A stretch of 64,000 nt of DNA, taken from positions 1 to 64,000 of the forward strand of contig NZ_JAFBDQ010000012.1 in NCBI RefSeq assembly GCF_016908315.1. The letters are read 5' to 3'. Shown in pieces: positions 24,992 to 34,000 of this stretch (the stretch's first letter is position 1; every line of letters begins with the position of its first letter). The stretch comes from Halanaerobacter jeridensis. Lineage in GTDB: Bacteria; Bacillota; Halanaerobiia; Halobacteroidales; Halobacteroidaceae. A model generated the notes under the pieces. The model was not told the origin of the DNA. It did not search any database and worked only from the letters and a program-made list of their open reading frames with translations. The translations under genes were made by a program, and so were the position numbers.

Positions 24992-27715
24992 GTGGGGAAA
25001 ATATCTTTAGAAAAGGTATTTAATCAACAATTAAAACGAACATTAATAGTAGTAATTATTATATTAATTTTAATTTTAGCTTCAATTTTAGCTATAGTTT
25101 ATAAATATATTTATAATAGTGAAAGACAGCAGGCACGTACTTCGATTGATTATTTTTTCAAAAATACAGCTCATGTCTTAAAAAGGACTGAAAGAGATTA
25201 TAATCAGCAGTTAAAGAAAAGCTTGGTAAATTTCACTAAAGATTATACCACTAGTAAAGATCAAGCTTATCTCAATCAAAAGATGAATGATATTAAAAGT
25301 GAAATTTATCAGTTAAATGAGGGTCATAAACTGCAGGTTAAAGATGTTAATTATTACTTTATAAATAGGCAAGGGCTTATTTTTGCTACTGATTATAAGC
25401 CTGATCGGGGTTTAGATTTGTCTCAGGCAGAAGAATTTTGGTCTCAATTAAAAAATCTAGAAACAGGAGAAGTATTGTTATTACCTTTTGATGATGAGAC
25501 TTTAACTTCAAGACTGCGATTATATGCTTATGTTAAATTACCTGATGGTAATTATTTTGAGATAGGAATTTTATTTAAAAATTTACAGAAGATATTATTG
25601 CAAGAGATTAAAGAAATTAATCAAAATCCTAATTTCAAATTGCACTTATTCACTTATGAATTTGATCCATTATTTAATGAAGATCAGAAGTTAAGTAAAG
25701 AAGAAAAAGAACTGTTGAAACAATCAGAAAGAGAAAAAGAGTTAATTACTAAAGCTGAATCTCTTTTTGTAGAAAAATATTATCAAGCGTGGTCTTCAAA
25801 ATATGGAAATTTGTATGGAGTAGTAAGTATTAATCACAGTTCTTTGAATGTAATCTTTAATTTGATTTTATTATTGTTTGTAGTTATTATAATAGCTATT
25901 TATTTAGCCCATCAAAAGATAAATCAAAAGATAGAAGAAATTTTAGTGCCTATCCAAAAAATTTCTCAAGATATGAATAATTTTTATAAAACCCAAGAAA
26001 CTAATCTTAATATAGACGATACAGGAATTACAGAAGTTGATGATATCATAGATAACTATATTAATATGGCTAATGAAATTGGAGCTAGTTATGAACAGTT
26101 AGAAGCCTATAGTGAAGAATTAGAGCATAAAAATAAAGAATTAGAGAAGAATAAAAAGCGAGTCAGAAAGATAATTGATTTATCGCCTAATCATATATTT
26201 ATTAAAGACCGGCAGGGGGAGTATAAGCTGGTCAATCAAACTCATGCTCAATTTTTTGGCAAAAGTGTTGAAGATTTTCAAGGGTTAACTGAGCAAGAAC
26301 TCTATCAATTAGATGAAAATAAAATAGATGAATTCCTCAAAAATGATCGTCAAGTAATTGATGATCGAAATAATCAAGTTTTTGAAGGTCATGTGATTGA
26401 TGACGAGGGGAATAAAATTATTTTTGAGACAACTAAAATCCCTTTTGTTGAGGGCGATGAAACCTACGTGTTAGCTATTGCAAGGGATATTACTGAACAA
26501 AGAGCTGCTAAAAATAGAATTAAAGAACAAAAGGAAGAATTAGAAGCTAGCTATCAACAATTAGAAGCTTATAATAAAGAAATATTAGAACTAAATCAAA
26601 ATTTAGAAACTTCTTATCAAGAACGAGATGCTTTAGTGAAAAAATTAGAAAAATTAATTGATTTAACCGCTGAATTATCAAGGGAAACTTTAAGTGACAG
26701 TCAAGAGTTTTTATCACAACTTTTACATTCAGCTTTTGAAATTATTGATGAAGCAGATTATGGCTCAGTTTATTCTTTTGGTGAGCAGCATATTGAATAT
26801 GTTGATGCGATCGGCCATGATTTAGAAGCACTGCAGAGTTTAGACATTGAAAATGAAGTATTTTCATCTAACCCTACAGAGCCTCAAGTTATTAAAAATA
26901 TTACTAATAGAACCGAAGATAGATTAGATGAGCAGGTACAAGAAGTTTTCTTAGATGCTACCCGGCCAATTAAAGAAACAATTGTATTTGCTTTAGTGGT
27001 TGATGGAGAAAAAAGAGCAGGTTTTAGTTTAGATATAGCTCAAGAGAGTGAAGCAGAATTTAGTCAGCAGTCAGTCCAAATTATCGAAGCTTTTAATAGT
27101 TTAGCTATTTCATTTTATATAATGCAGAATTATAATAGTATGCGAAGTGATTTTCAGAGTCAAATTGTTAGTTCTTTGATTAATTTATTAGAAGTACATG
27201 ATCAATATACTAAAGGACATTCTGAAAATGTAGCTCGTTTAGGGACCAAAGTTGCCTTTGAATTAGGACTATCAATCGAAGAGATCAATGATGTCTATTG
27301 GGCTGGTTTGCTGCATGACATAGGTAAAACAGTAGTACCTAAAGAGATTTTAAATAAGCCTGGACGATTAACAGAGGCAGAGTATGAAAAAATAAAGAAA
27401 CATCCGGTTTGGGGTTATAAAGCTTTAAAAGATTCAGAGCAATTAGAAGATATTGCTGAATATATTTATCATCATCATGAGCGTCCTAATAGTCAGGGTT
27501 ATCCGGAAGGACTAAGTGAAGTAGAAACCCCTTTGATTTCTAAAATTTTGTCTGTAGTTGATGCTTGGGATGCTATGCGGTCTACTAGATCTTATCGTGA
27601 GCCATTATCTAAAGAAAAAGCATTATCAGAAATAATTAATAACCGAGGAACGCAATTTTCTCCTCAAGTAGTAGATGCATTTTTGAAGATTATAAAAGAA
27701 AATAATATTTCTTAG
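24992..27715 (+). CDS. Membrane sensor with PAS, GAF-like and HD-GYP domains (c-di-GMP phosphodiesterase)
   Basis: A 907-residue sensor starting at GTG after GGAGGG. TM1 is about 15-38, an extracytoplasmic sensor follows (about 40-285), and TM2 is about 287-307. A HAMP-like linker and coiled coil lead to a PAS domain (about 390-505, LSPNHIFIKDRQGEYKLVNQ), a second coiled coil, a GAF-like domain (about 555-690) and a C-terminal HD-GYP domain (about 715-900). The HD-GYP motifs are intact: GHSENVARL, LLHDIGK, HHHERPNSQGYPEGL. It should hydrolyse c-di-GMP in response to an external signal. A strong terminator follows. Confidence 0.93.
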   Translation: MGKISLEKVFNQQLKRTLIVVIIILILILASILAIVYKYIYNSERQQARTSIDYFFKNTAHVLKRTERDYNQQLKKSLVNFTKDYTTSKDQAYLNQKMNDIKSEIYQLNEGHKLQVKDVNYYFINRQGLIFATDYKPDRGLDLSQAEEFWSQLKNLETGEVLLLPFDDETLTSRLRLYAYVKLPDGNYFEIGILFKNLQKILLQEIKEINQNPNFKLHLFTYEFDPLFNEDQKLSKEEKELLKQSEREKELITKAESLFVEKYYQAWSSKYGNLYGVVSINHSSLNVIFNLILLLFVVIIIAIYLAHQKINQKIEEILVPIQKISQDMNNFYKTQETNLNIDDTGITEVDDIIDNYINMANEIGASYEQLEAYSEELEHKNKELEKNKKRVRKIIDLSPNHIFIKDRQGEYKLVNQTHAQFFGKSVEDFQGLTEQELYQLDENKIDEFLKNDRQVIDDRNNQVFEGHVIDDEGNKIIFETTKIPFVEGDETYVLAIARDITEQRAAKNRIKEQKEELEASYQQLEAYNKEILELNQNLETSYQERDALVKKLEKLIDLTAELSRETLSDSQEFLSQLLHSAFEIIDEADYGSVYSFGEQHIEYVDAIGHDLEALQSLDIENEVFSSNPTEPQVIKNITNRTEDRLDEQVQEVFLDATRPIKETIVFALVVDGEKRAGFSLDIAQESEAEFSQQSVQIIEAFNSLAISFYIMQNYNSMRSDFQSQIVSSLINLLEVHDQYTKGHSENVARLGTKVAFELGLSIEEINDVYWAGLLHDIGKTVVPKEILNKPGRLTEAEYEKIKKHPVWGYKALKDSEQLEDIAEYIYHHHERPNSQGYPEGLSEVETPLISKILSVVDAWDAMRSTRSYREPLSKEKALSEIINNRGTQFSPQVVDAFLKIIKENNIS

Positions 27716-27723
27716 TTTTTCCC

Positions 27724-27764
27724 AAAATCCTTCTGAATGAAAAATTTCAGAAGGATTTTGTTCT
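27724..27764 (+). terminator. Rho-independent terminator after HD-GYP gene
   Basis: 14-bp stem (AAAATCCTTCTGAA at 27724-27737, TTCAGAAGGATTTT at 27746-27759) followed by GTTCT. Confidence 0.85.
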
Positions 27765-27909
27765 GTAATATATAAATTTTAAGTTAAAGCAGGAATAATT
27801 AAATTTCTAGAGAAAAAAGTAAATAGAGATAAAAATAAGTCGAAATTTAAAATAATTTCACTAAAATGCATATAATTTATTTTAAATAAGATAATAAGGA
27901 GTGAATAAT

Positions 27910-28479
27910 ATGGCTCATAAATTTAATCCAAAACATAAAGACAAGTTAGATACTAAACAACGACGTAGAGATTTGCCGCCAGAGAAAATTCTAGAAAAAT
28001 TTAATTTGCAGACTAATGATACAGTTGCTGATGTAGGCTGTGGTGTTGGTTATTTTACTATTCCGATGGCCCAAATATCTGATGAGAAAGTTTATGCTTT
28101 TGATTTGTCGCAAGAGATGTTAGATGAAGTTGCAGTTAAAAGAGAAGAGCATGAACTACATCATATAAAATTAATTAATACAACTCAAGAAGAAGATTAT
28201 ATCCCAGATAAAAAGATTGACTTTATGTTAATGTCTAATTTGATACATGAAGTAGAAGATAAAGAAGAGTTTTTGAGTAATTATTTAAGAGGTGTTAAAA
28301 ATGGAGGAAGAATAGCAATTATTGATTTTAAAAAGGAAAAGATAAAGCAGGGTCCTCCGTTGTCTGAAAAAGTAAGTAAAGCAGAGTTATATAAATTGTT
28401 AGAAGATAAGTTAGCTTTAAAATTAGAGCTAGTTGCTGATTTAAATGAATATCAATATGCTATAGTAGCTAAAAAATAG
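27910..28479 (+). CDS. Class I SAM-dependent methyltransferase
   Basis: A 189-residue Rossmann methyltransferase. Motif I is VADVGCGVGYFTIPMAQ (about residues 41-57), with the acidic residue in VYAFDLSQEML. The N-terminus (HKFNPKHKDKLDTKQRRRDL) resembles a clade of small metalloid- or quinone-type methyltransferases, but substrate cannot be assigned. The ATG at 27910 has AAGGAG at good spacing; an in-frame GTG lies at 27901. It is followed 27 bases later by rnhA in the same direction. It differs clearly in sequence from the methyltransferase at 21786. Confidence 0.87.
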   Translation: MAHKFNPKHKDKLDTKQRRRDLPPEKILEKFNLQTNDTVADVGCGVGYFTIPMAQISDEKVYAFDLSQEMLDEVAVKREEHELHHIKLINTTQEEDYIPDKKIDFMLMSNLIHEVEDKEEFLSNYLRGVKNGGRIAIIDFKKEKIKQGPPLSEKVSKAELYKLLEDKLALKLELVADLNEYQYAIVAKK

Positions 28480-28506
28480 ACTAAAATTTAATATAGGAGT
28501 GAAAAG

Positions 28507-28947
28507 ATGAGTGATAAAGTAAAAATTTATACTGATGGAGCGTGTTTTAATAATCCTGGTCCTGGTGGCTGGGCTGCTGTATTAATTTGTAATGAACAGC
28601 ATAAAGAGATAAAAGGTGGAGTTCATCATACAACTAATCAACAGATGGAATTATTAGCAGCAATTAAAGGTTTAGAAGCATTAAAAAATGCTCAAAAAGT
28701 AGAAATTTATTCTGATAGTGCTTATTTAGTTAACGCCTTTCAGCAGGGCTGGATTGATGGTTGGAAGGCTAGAGGGTGGAAAAAGAGTAGTGGTCAATTA
28801 AGTAATAAGTTCTTATGGATTTGGTTAGATGATTTACGTCAATGTTATGACCTGGAATTTGTGAAAGTTAAAGGTCATTCTGGCGATAAATGGAATGAAA
28901 GATGTGATGACTTAGCCAAAGCAGCTGCTACTGAAATTAGTAGTTAA
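28507..28947 (+). CDS. rnhA: Ribonuclease HI
   Basis: A 146-residue RNase HI that cleaves RNA in RNA:DNA hybrids. All four metal-binding acids are visible: Asp in IYTDGACFNNPGPGGW, Glu in QMELLAAIKGL, Asp in IYSDSAYLVNAF and Asp in WNERCDDLAK. The basic handle segment GWKARGWKKSSG is present. Length and order are those of the E. coli-type enzyme. It lies between a methyltransferase and the EAL-HDOD gene in a same-strand run. Confidence 0.97.
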   Translation: MSDKVKIYTDGACFNNPGPGGWAAVLICNEQHKEIKGGVHHTTNQQMELLAAIKGLEALKNAQKVEIYSDSAYLVNAFQQGWIDGWKARGWKKSSGQLSNKFLWIWLDDLRQCYDLEFVKVKGHSGDKWNERCDDLAKAAATEISS

Positions 28948-28982
28948 AGATAAGTAATGGATAAGGAAGGCTTAGAAGGGGG

Positions 28983-30227
28983 ATGATCCAGATCGAATCT
29001 TTTGTAGCTCGGCAGCCTATTTTTGATAGAGAAGAAAATGTTTGTGCTTATGAGTTGTTATATCGAGAAGGGCTTGAAAATATTTACAACCCTGAAGTTG
29101 ATGGTGATGAAGCTACTTCCCAAGTTTTAACTAGCAGTTTTGGGGTAATTGGTATTGAAGAGATAACCAACGGAAATAGAGCCTTTGTAAATTTTACTAA
29201 GGAATTATTAATTGATGAAATAGCCACAGTATTTAATCCTAATACCCTTGTAGTTGAAATTTTAGAAGATATTGAACCGACCCCCCAAGTACTTGCTGCC
29301 TGTAAAAAAATAAAAGACAAAGGTTATATTATTGCTTTAGATGATTTTGTTTTTGACCCTGATTATTTAGATTTGATTGATATAGCAGATATAATTAAGG
29401 TTGATTTTATGATTAGTTCCCTAGAAGAGAGAAAGCGCTTAGTACATATTGCGCAAAATAAGGGGATTGATTTATTAGCCGAAAAAGTAGAGACTAGAGA
29501 AGAATTAGAAGAAGCCAAAGAAATGGGTTATTCCTACTTTCAAGGTTATTTTTTTAGTAAACCAGTAATTTTAAAAGGCGATGATTTGCCGGTGTATCCT
29601 ACTAATTATTTCCAGGTTTTAAATGAGCTGAATACAGATGAACCAGATATAGATAAAATTTCTCAAGCAATTGAAAGAGACATGTCCCTTTCCTATAAAC
29701 TATTGCGTTTGATTAATTCTGCTATTTTTGCCCTGCGAGAAGAAATCAATTCTATTAAACAAGCATTAGTATTATTAGGATTGGATGAAGTTAAAAAATG
29801 GTTTAATTTGATTATTATTAATGAATTATCTGATGTTGATGATGAAGAGGTAATTAAGCTTTCTTTACTGCGGGCTAAATTTGCTGAATCATTATCAGCT
29901 AATTTAAACATAGCAGGTGAAAGACATAAGTTTTTTTTAATGGGCTTGTTCTCTTTAATTGATGTATTAATGAATCGTAATTTAAAAGAAGTACTAGAAG
30001 AATTACCTATAGCTCAAGAAATAAAGGATGGTTTAACAGGTCAAAAAGGACTTTATAATGCAGTTTTTTCTGCGATGATAGCTTATGAAAAAGGAAAATG
30101 GGATAAAGTACAAGCTTTTTTAAATGAGTATAAATTAGAAGAAGAAACTGTAGGGGAAGCTTATTTACATGCAATAGAATGGTCAAATGATATTATTAAG
30201 ACACAAATAGCTACAGAAGATAAGTAA
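28983..30227 (+). CDS. EAL-HDOD signalling protein (degenerate EAL)
   Basis: A 414-residue protein of the YuxH/CdgJ type: an N-terminal EAL-like domain (about 5-205) and a C-terminal HDOD domain (about 210-400). The domain begins VARQPIFD, and the EAL position reads YELLYRE, as is usual in this subgroup. DDFVFDP replaces the catalytic DDFG loop, so c-di-GMP hydrolysis is unlikely and a binding or scaffold role is more plausible. The HDOD part includes INSAIFALREEINSIKQAL. Ribosome site GGGGGATG is tight. Members influence motility and c-di-GMP signalling; the partner here is unknown. Confidence 0.92.
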   Translation: MIQIESFVARQPIFDREENVCAYELLYREGLENIYNPEVDGDEATSQVLTSSFGVIGIEEITNGNRAFVNFTKELLIDEIATVFNPNTLVVEILEDIEPTPQVLAACKKIKDKGYIIALDDFVFDPDYLDLIDIADIIKVDFMISSLEERKRLVHIAQNKGIDLLAEKVETREELEEAKEMGYSYFQGYFFSKPVILKGDDLPVYPTNYFQVLNELNTDEPDIDKISQAIERDMSLSYKLLRLINSAIFALREEINSIKQALVLLGLDEVKKWFNLIIINELSDVDDEEVIKLSLLRAKFAESLSANLNIAGERHKFFLMGLFSLIDVLMNRNLKEVLEELPIAQEIKDGLTGQKGLYNAVFSAMIAYEKGKWDKVQAFLNEYKLEEETVGEAYLHAIEWSNDIIKTQIATEDK

Positions 30228-30490
30228 AACCACAAGTTTTAATCTCTGTTCATGATGCCAGTTTGTGCTAAAGATAGTATCAACTCCTTAATTTATATTA
30301 AAGTTTAATATTATCTTATTAATTATTAATTGAAAAATCAAAATTTAATTTGGCTTTTAATTAGGTATATAAATGGTCATAGTGGGTAAAATAATTCAAG
30401 AATCAGGATTAAGGTCGGAAAGAGGGATATTTAATCATAGAGGAGATATTATTCCACAGAAATAATTTTTTATAAAAATTGCTAATTCTT
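30228..30490. other. Intergenic stretch between EAL-HDOD and cold-shock genes
   Basis: AT-rich. The only notable item is an ATG-initiated 30-codon frame (30373-30465, MVIVGKIIQESGLRSERGIF onward) without a ribosome site and with no recognised family. No terminator or RNA fold stands out. Confidence 0.4.
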
Positions 30491-30519
30491 TTGACAGATG
30501 TAGAACTATGTGTTACAAT
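30491..30519 (+). promoter_or_regulatory. Promoter of the cold-shock gene
   Basis: A near-consensus sigma-A promoter: TTGACA (30491-30496), a 17-bp spacer, TACAAT (30514-30519). It leaves a 5' leader of about 50 bases before the ATG at 30577. Confidence 0.85.
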
Positions 30520-30576
30520 TGTAGATGTCAAATGAAGAAAAGGCATTAAAAAAGACTAATAGGAGGAATTAGATTT

Positions 30577-30777
30577 ATGGCAACAGGAAAAGTTAAATGG
30601 TTTGATACTGAAAAGGGTTATGGTTTTATTGAGCAAGAAGATGGCGACGATGTGTTTGTACATTTTTCTGCAATTGAAGGCGACGGATTTAAAGACCTTG
30701 AAGAAGGTCAAGAAGTACAATTTGAAGTAGTTGAAGGAGAAAAAGGTTTACAAGCTGAAGAAGTAAGTAAGCTGTAA
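30577..30777 (+). CDS. Cold-shock protein, CspA family
   Basis: A 66-residue single cold-shock domain binding single-stranded nucleic acid. RNP1 is KGYGFI, RNP2 is VFVHFSAI, and the start [16 protein letters not shown] is typical. It is strongly acidic, in keeping with the genus-level composition of its neighbours. AGGAGG precedes the ATG, and a consensus promoter and strong terminator bracket it, indicating high monocistronic expression. The leader is short, so a long thermosensor like E. coli cspA is not evident. Confidence 0.97.
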   Translation: MATGKVKWFDTEKGYGFIEQEDGDDVFVHFSAIEGDGFKDLEEGQEVQFEVVEGEKGLQAEEVSKL

Positions 30778-30824
30778 CTTACAGTCTATTAAATTGCGCG
30801 AGCAATAATATAGATTCTCCAAAG

Positions 30825-30856
30825 AAGTCCCATTTCGGGGCTTTTTTCTTTTTTTG
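30825..30856 (+). terminator. Rho-independent terminator after cold-shock gene
   Basis: 7-bp stem (AAGTCCC / GGGGCTT, with one G-U pair) at 30825-30831 and 30837-30843 followed by a long T-rich run. Confidence 0.9.
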
Positions 30857-30922
30857 CTAGATTACATATTCTGTAAACTACTGCATGTGATTAAATTAAC
30901 TTAGGATAAGTTTAACATATAG

Positions 30923-30951
30923 TTGACATTACAGCGTTAATTTGTTAATAT
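30923..30951 (+). promoter_or_regulatory. Promoter of gltBD
   Basis: TTGACA (30923-30928), 17-bp spacer, TAATAT (30946-30951). The ATG of gltB lies about 60 bases downstream, after GAGGAGGAGAG. Confidence 0.8.
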
Positions 30952-31020
30952 GAAGGCACATATTAAAACAATCATTGTCTATAATATTAAGTTAAATTCG
31001 GCAGAGGAGGAGAGAAGATT

Positions 31021-34000
31021 ATGGTAAAAGCGATAGGAATTCCCGAAGAAGAAGGGCTTTATTCTCCTGAACAAGAGAAAGATAACTGTGGAGTGGGGTT
31101 TATAGCTCATAAATTTGGGAATAAAAGTCATCGAGTAGTAGAGCAAGGATTAGAAATTTTAATTAGGTTGGCCCATCGAGGGGCAGTAGGGGCTGATCCA
31201 GAAACAGGAGATGGAGCAGGTATTTCCATCCAGATGCCGGATCAGTTTTTGCGAAAAGTAATGAATGATCAAAATGTAGAGTTACCAGCTGTGGGAGATT
31301 ATGGAGTAGGAATGTTATTCTTACCGCAAGATGAAGCAGAGCGGCAAGAGATGATTAATTTAATAGAAAAGTTGATTACTGAAGAGGGCCAAGAAGTATT
31401 AGGATGGCGTGATGTTCCTGTAGCAGAAGATGAAATCGGAGAGAATGCTGCTTCTAAAGCTCCTTATATTAAGCAAGTAGTAATCGGCAAAGGTGAAGGT
31501 GTTGATAATTTTGAATTGAAACTTTATTTCTTGCGGCGAAAAATTGAGAAATTAGTTGCAAGATTAGATATAGAAGAAGAAGAGTTATTTAATGTGACTA
31601 GCTTTTCTAGTAAAGTTCTAATCTATAAAGGATTATTATTAGCTGAACAGATTAGCAAATTTTATTTAGATTTGAAAGATGAAAGTATGCAGTCAGGTTT
31701 TGCTTTAGTACATCAGCGTTATAGTACTAATACTTTTCCATCTTGGGATTTAGCCCAACCGTTTAAATATTTAGCGCATAATGGAGAAATTAATACTTTG
31801 CGCGGTAATATTAATTGGATGGAAGCCCGAGAACCTAGTTTAGAATCAGATATATTAGGAGATAAAATTAAAGAATTATTCCCAATTACTGATGAAGAAG
31901 CTAGTGATTCATCTAATTTAAATAATGTTGTAGAATTAATGGTTGCTTCGGGAATGGATGTAGTAGAAGCAATGACAATGTTAATTCCTGAAGCTTGGTC
32001 TAAGAATGAATTTTTAGATGAAGATGTGAAAGCATACCATGAATATAATGCTACCTTAATGGAACCATGGGATGGTCCAGCAGCAATTGGATTTACAGAT
32101 GGGGAGCAGATTGGAGCTAAATTAGATCGAAATGGTCTGCGACCAGCTAGATATACAGTCACTAAAGATGATTATATTATTGCTGCTTCTGAGGTAGGTA
32201 CTTTAGATACTCCATCTGAAAATATAGCAGAAAGCGGTAGATTACAGCCGGGAGAAATGTTAGTTGTAGATACAGAAGCGGGAGAAATAATTCATGATGA
32301 AGAGATAAAAGAAGAGTTGAGTTCTGCTCATCCTTATCGAGAGTGGTTAGAAAATAATAAGCAGTATCTTGAAGATGTTGCAGCTGAGAAAGAAGTAGAA
32401 TCAGATTATTCGGAGGAGATTACTAAAGAAATTAGAGCTTTTGGTTATAGTAGAGAGGATTTGGAAGTATTAATTGCTCCGATGGCTGCTAATCAAAAGG
32501 AAGCAATTGGCTCAATGGGGAACGATACTCCTTTGGCTGTGTTATCTAATCGAACTAAGCCATTATTTAATTACTTTAAGCAATTATTTGCTCAAGTAAC
32601 TAATCCACCGATTGATTCAATTAGAGAAAAAGTTGTTATGTCATTAAAAACTAATTTGGGTTCTAAAGCTAATATTTTAGAAAGAACGGCAGATAAGGCC
32701 AAAACAATTGAATTTGATTCCCCAATTTTAGATAATCAACAGTTAAATAAAATTGCAAATTTAGATAGTGATGAATTTAAAGCTGCTACTGTAGATACAG
32801 TCTTTGACCCAGAAGAAGAGAATGGTCTACAGAATGGATTAATTAAATTATTTAATAGAGTGACTGAGCAAGTTGAAGCAGGAGCTAATGTTATTATTTT
32901 AAGTGATCGCGGAGTAAATGATTCTCAAGCACCAATTCCTAGTCTATTAGCTACTTCTGCTGTGCACAATTATTTAATTGAGAATAAGATGAGGAATGGT
33001 GTGGATTTAGTTGTAGAAACAGGTGAAGCACGAGAAGTTATGCATTTTGCTTTATTGATAGGTTATGGGGCTTTAGCTGTGAACCCTTATTTAGCTTTAG
33101 ATACTATTTCTTATATGAGTGATGAAGGGTTATATTTAACAGAGACAGAAGATCGATCACGAATTGAAAAGAGAAAAAGAAAATATTTGAAAGCAGTAGA
33201 TAAAGGTCTGTTGAAGATAATGTCCAAAATGGGTATCTCAACGATTCAAAGTTATCGGGGAGCTCAAATCTTTGAAGCGGTAGGATTGAGTTCAGAATTT
33301 GTGGAGCAGTACTTCCCAGGAACAACAACGAGAATAGAAGGAATCGGGCTAGAAGTCTTGGAAAAAGAAATGCAGTGTAATCACCAACGAGCCTACAATG
33401 ACCCAGAACATGAAGATGATTTAGTTGCTAATGAAGGAGAATATAAATGGCGGGCGCAAGGAGAGCATCATTTATTTAGTCCGGAAGCTATTGCTAAATT
33501 ACAGCATGCTACAAGAAAAGGAGATTACGAATTATATAAAAAATATGCCCAAGAGATTGATGATCAAAGTGAACATTTAGCAACAATTAGAGGACTTTTT
33601 GATTTTAAAGATCGGGATCCAATTCCAATTGAAGAAGTAGAAGCTGTAGAAGAAATTCGACAGCGATTTGTAACAGGAGCAATGTCCTTTGGTTCGATTT
33701 CTAAAGAAGCACATGAGACTTTAGCGAAAGCAATGAATGAAATAGGCGGTATGTCTAATTCAGGTGAAGGAGGAGAAGATCCAGAACGATTTTACGATGA
33801 CCGACGCAGTGCCATTAAGCAGGTTGCTTCGGGACGCTTTGGTGTAACTACTAATTACTTAGCTAATGCTGATGAGTTACAGATTAAGATGGCTCAAGGA
33901 GCTAAGCCAGGTGAAGGAGGTCATTTACCTGGTAAGAAGGTCAGTGAATCAATTGCTAAAGTAAGACATACTACACCAGGAATTGATTTAATTTCTCCGC

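Noticed and set aside
27838-27855. Possible fourth copy of the 17-bp motif upstream of the methyltransferase at 27910
   Set aside because: AGTCGAAATTTAAAAT matches only part of the motif in a very AT-rich stretch; too weak to count.
30373-30465. A 30-codon ATG frame upstream of the cold-shock gene
   Set aside because: No ribosome site, no family resemblance and no gene context; recorded only in the intergenic entry.
31719-33328. Long minus-strand frames inside gltB
   Set aside because: Antisense shadows of a well-supported conserved gene.
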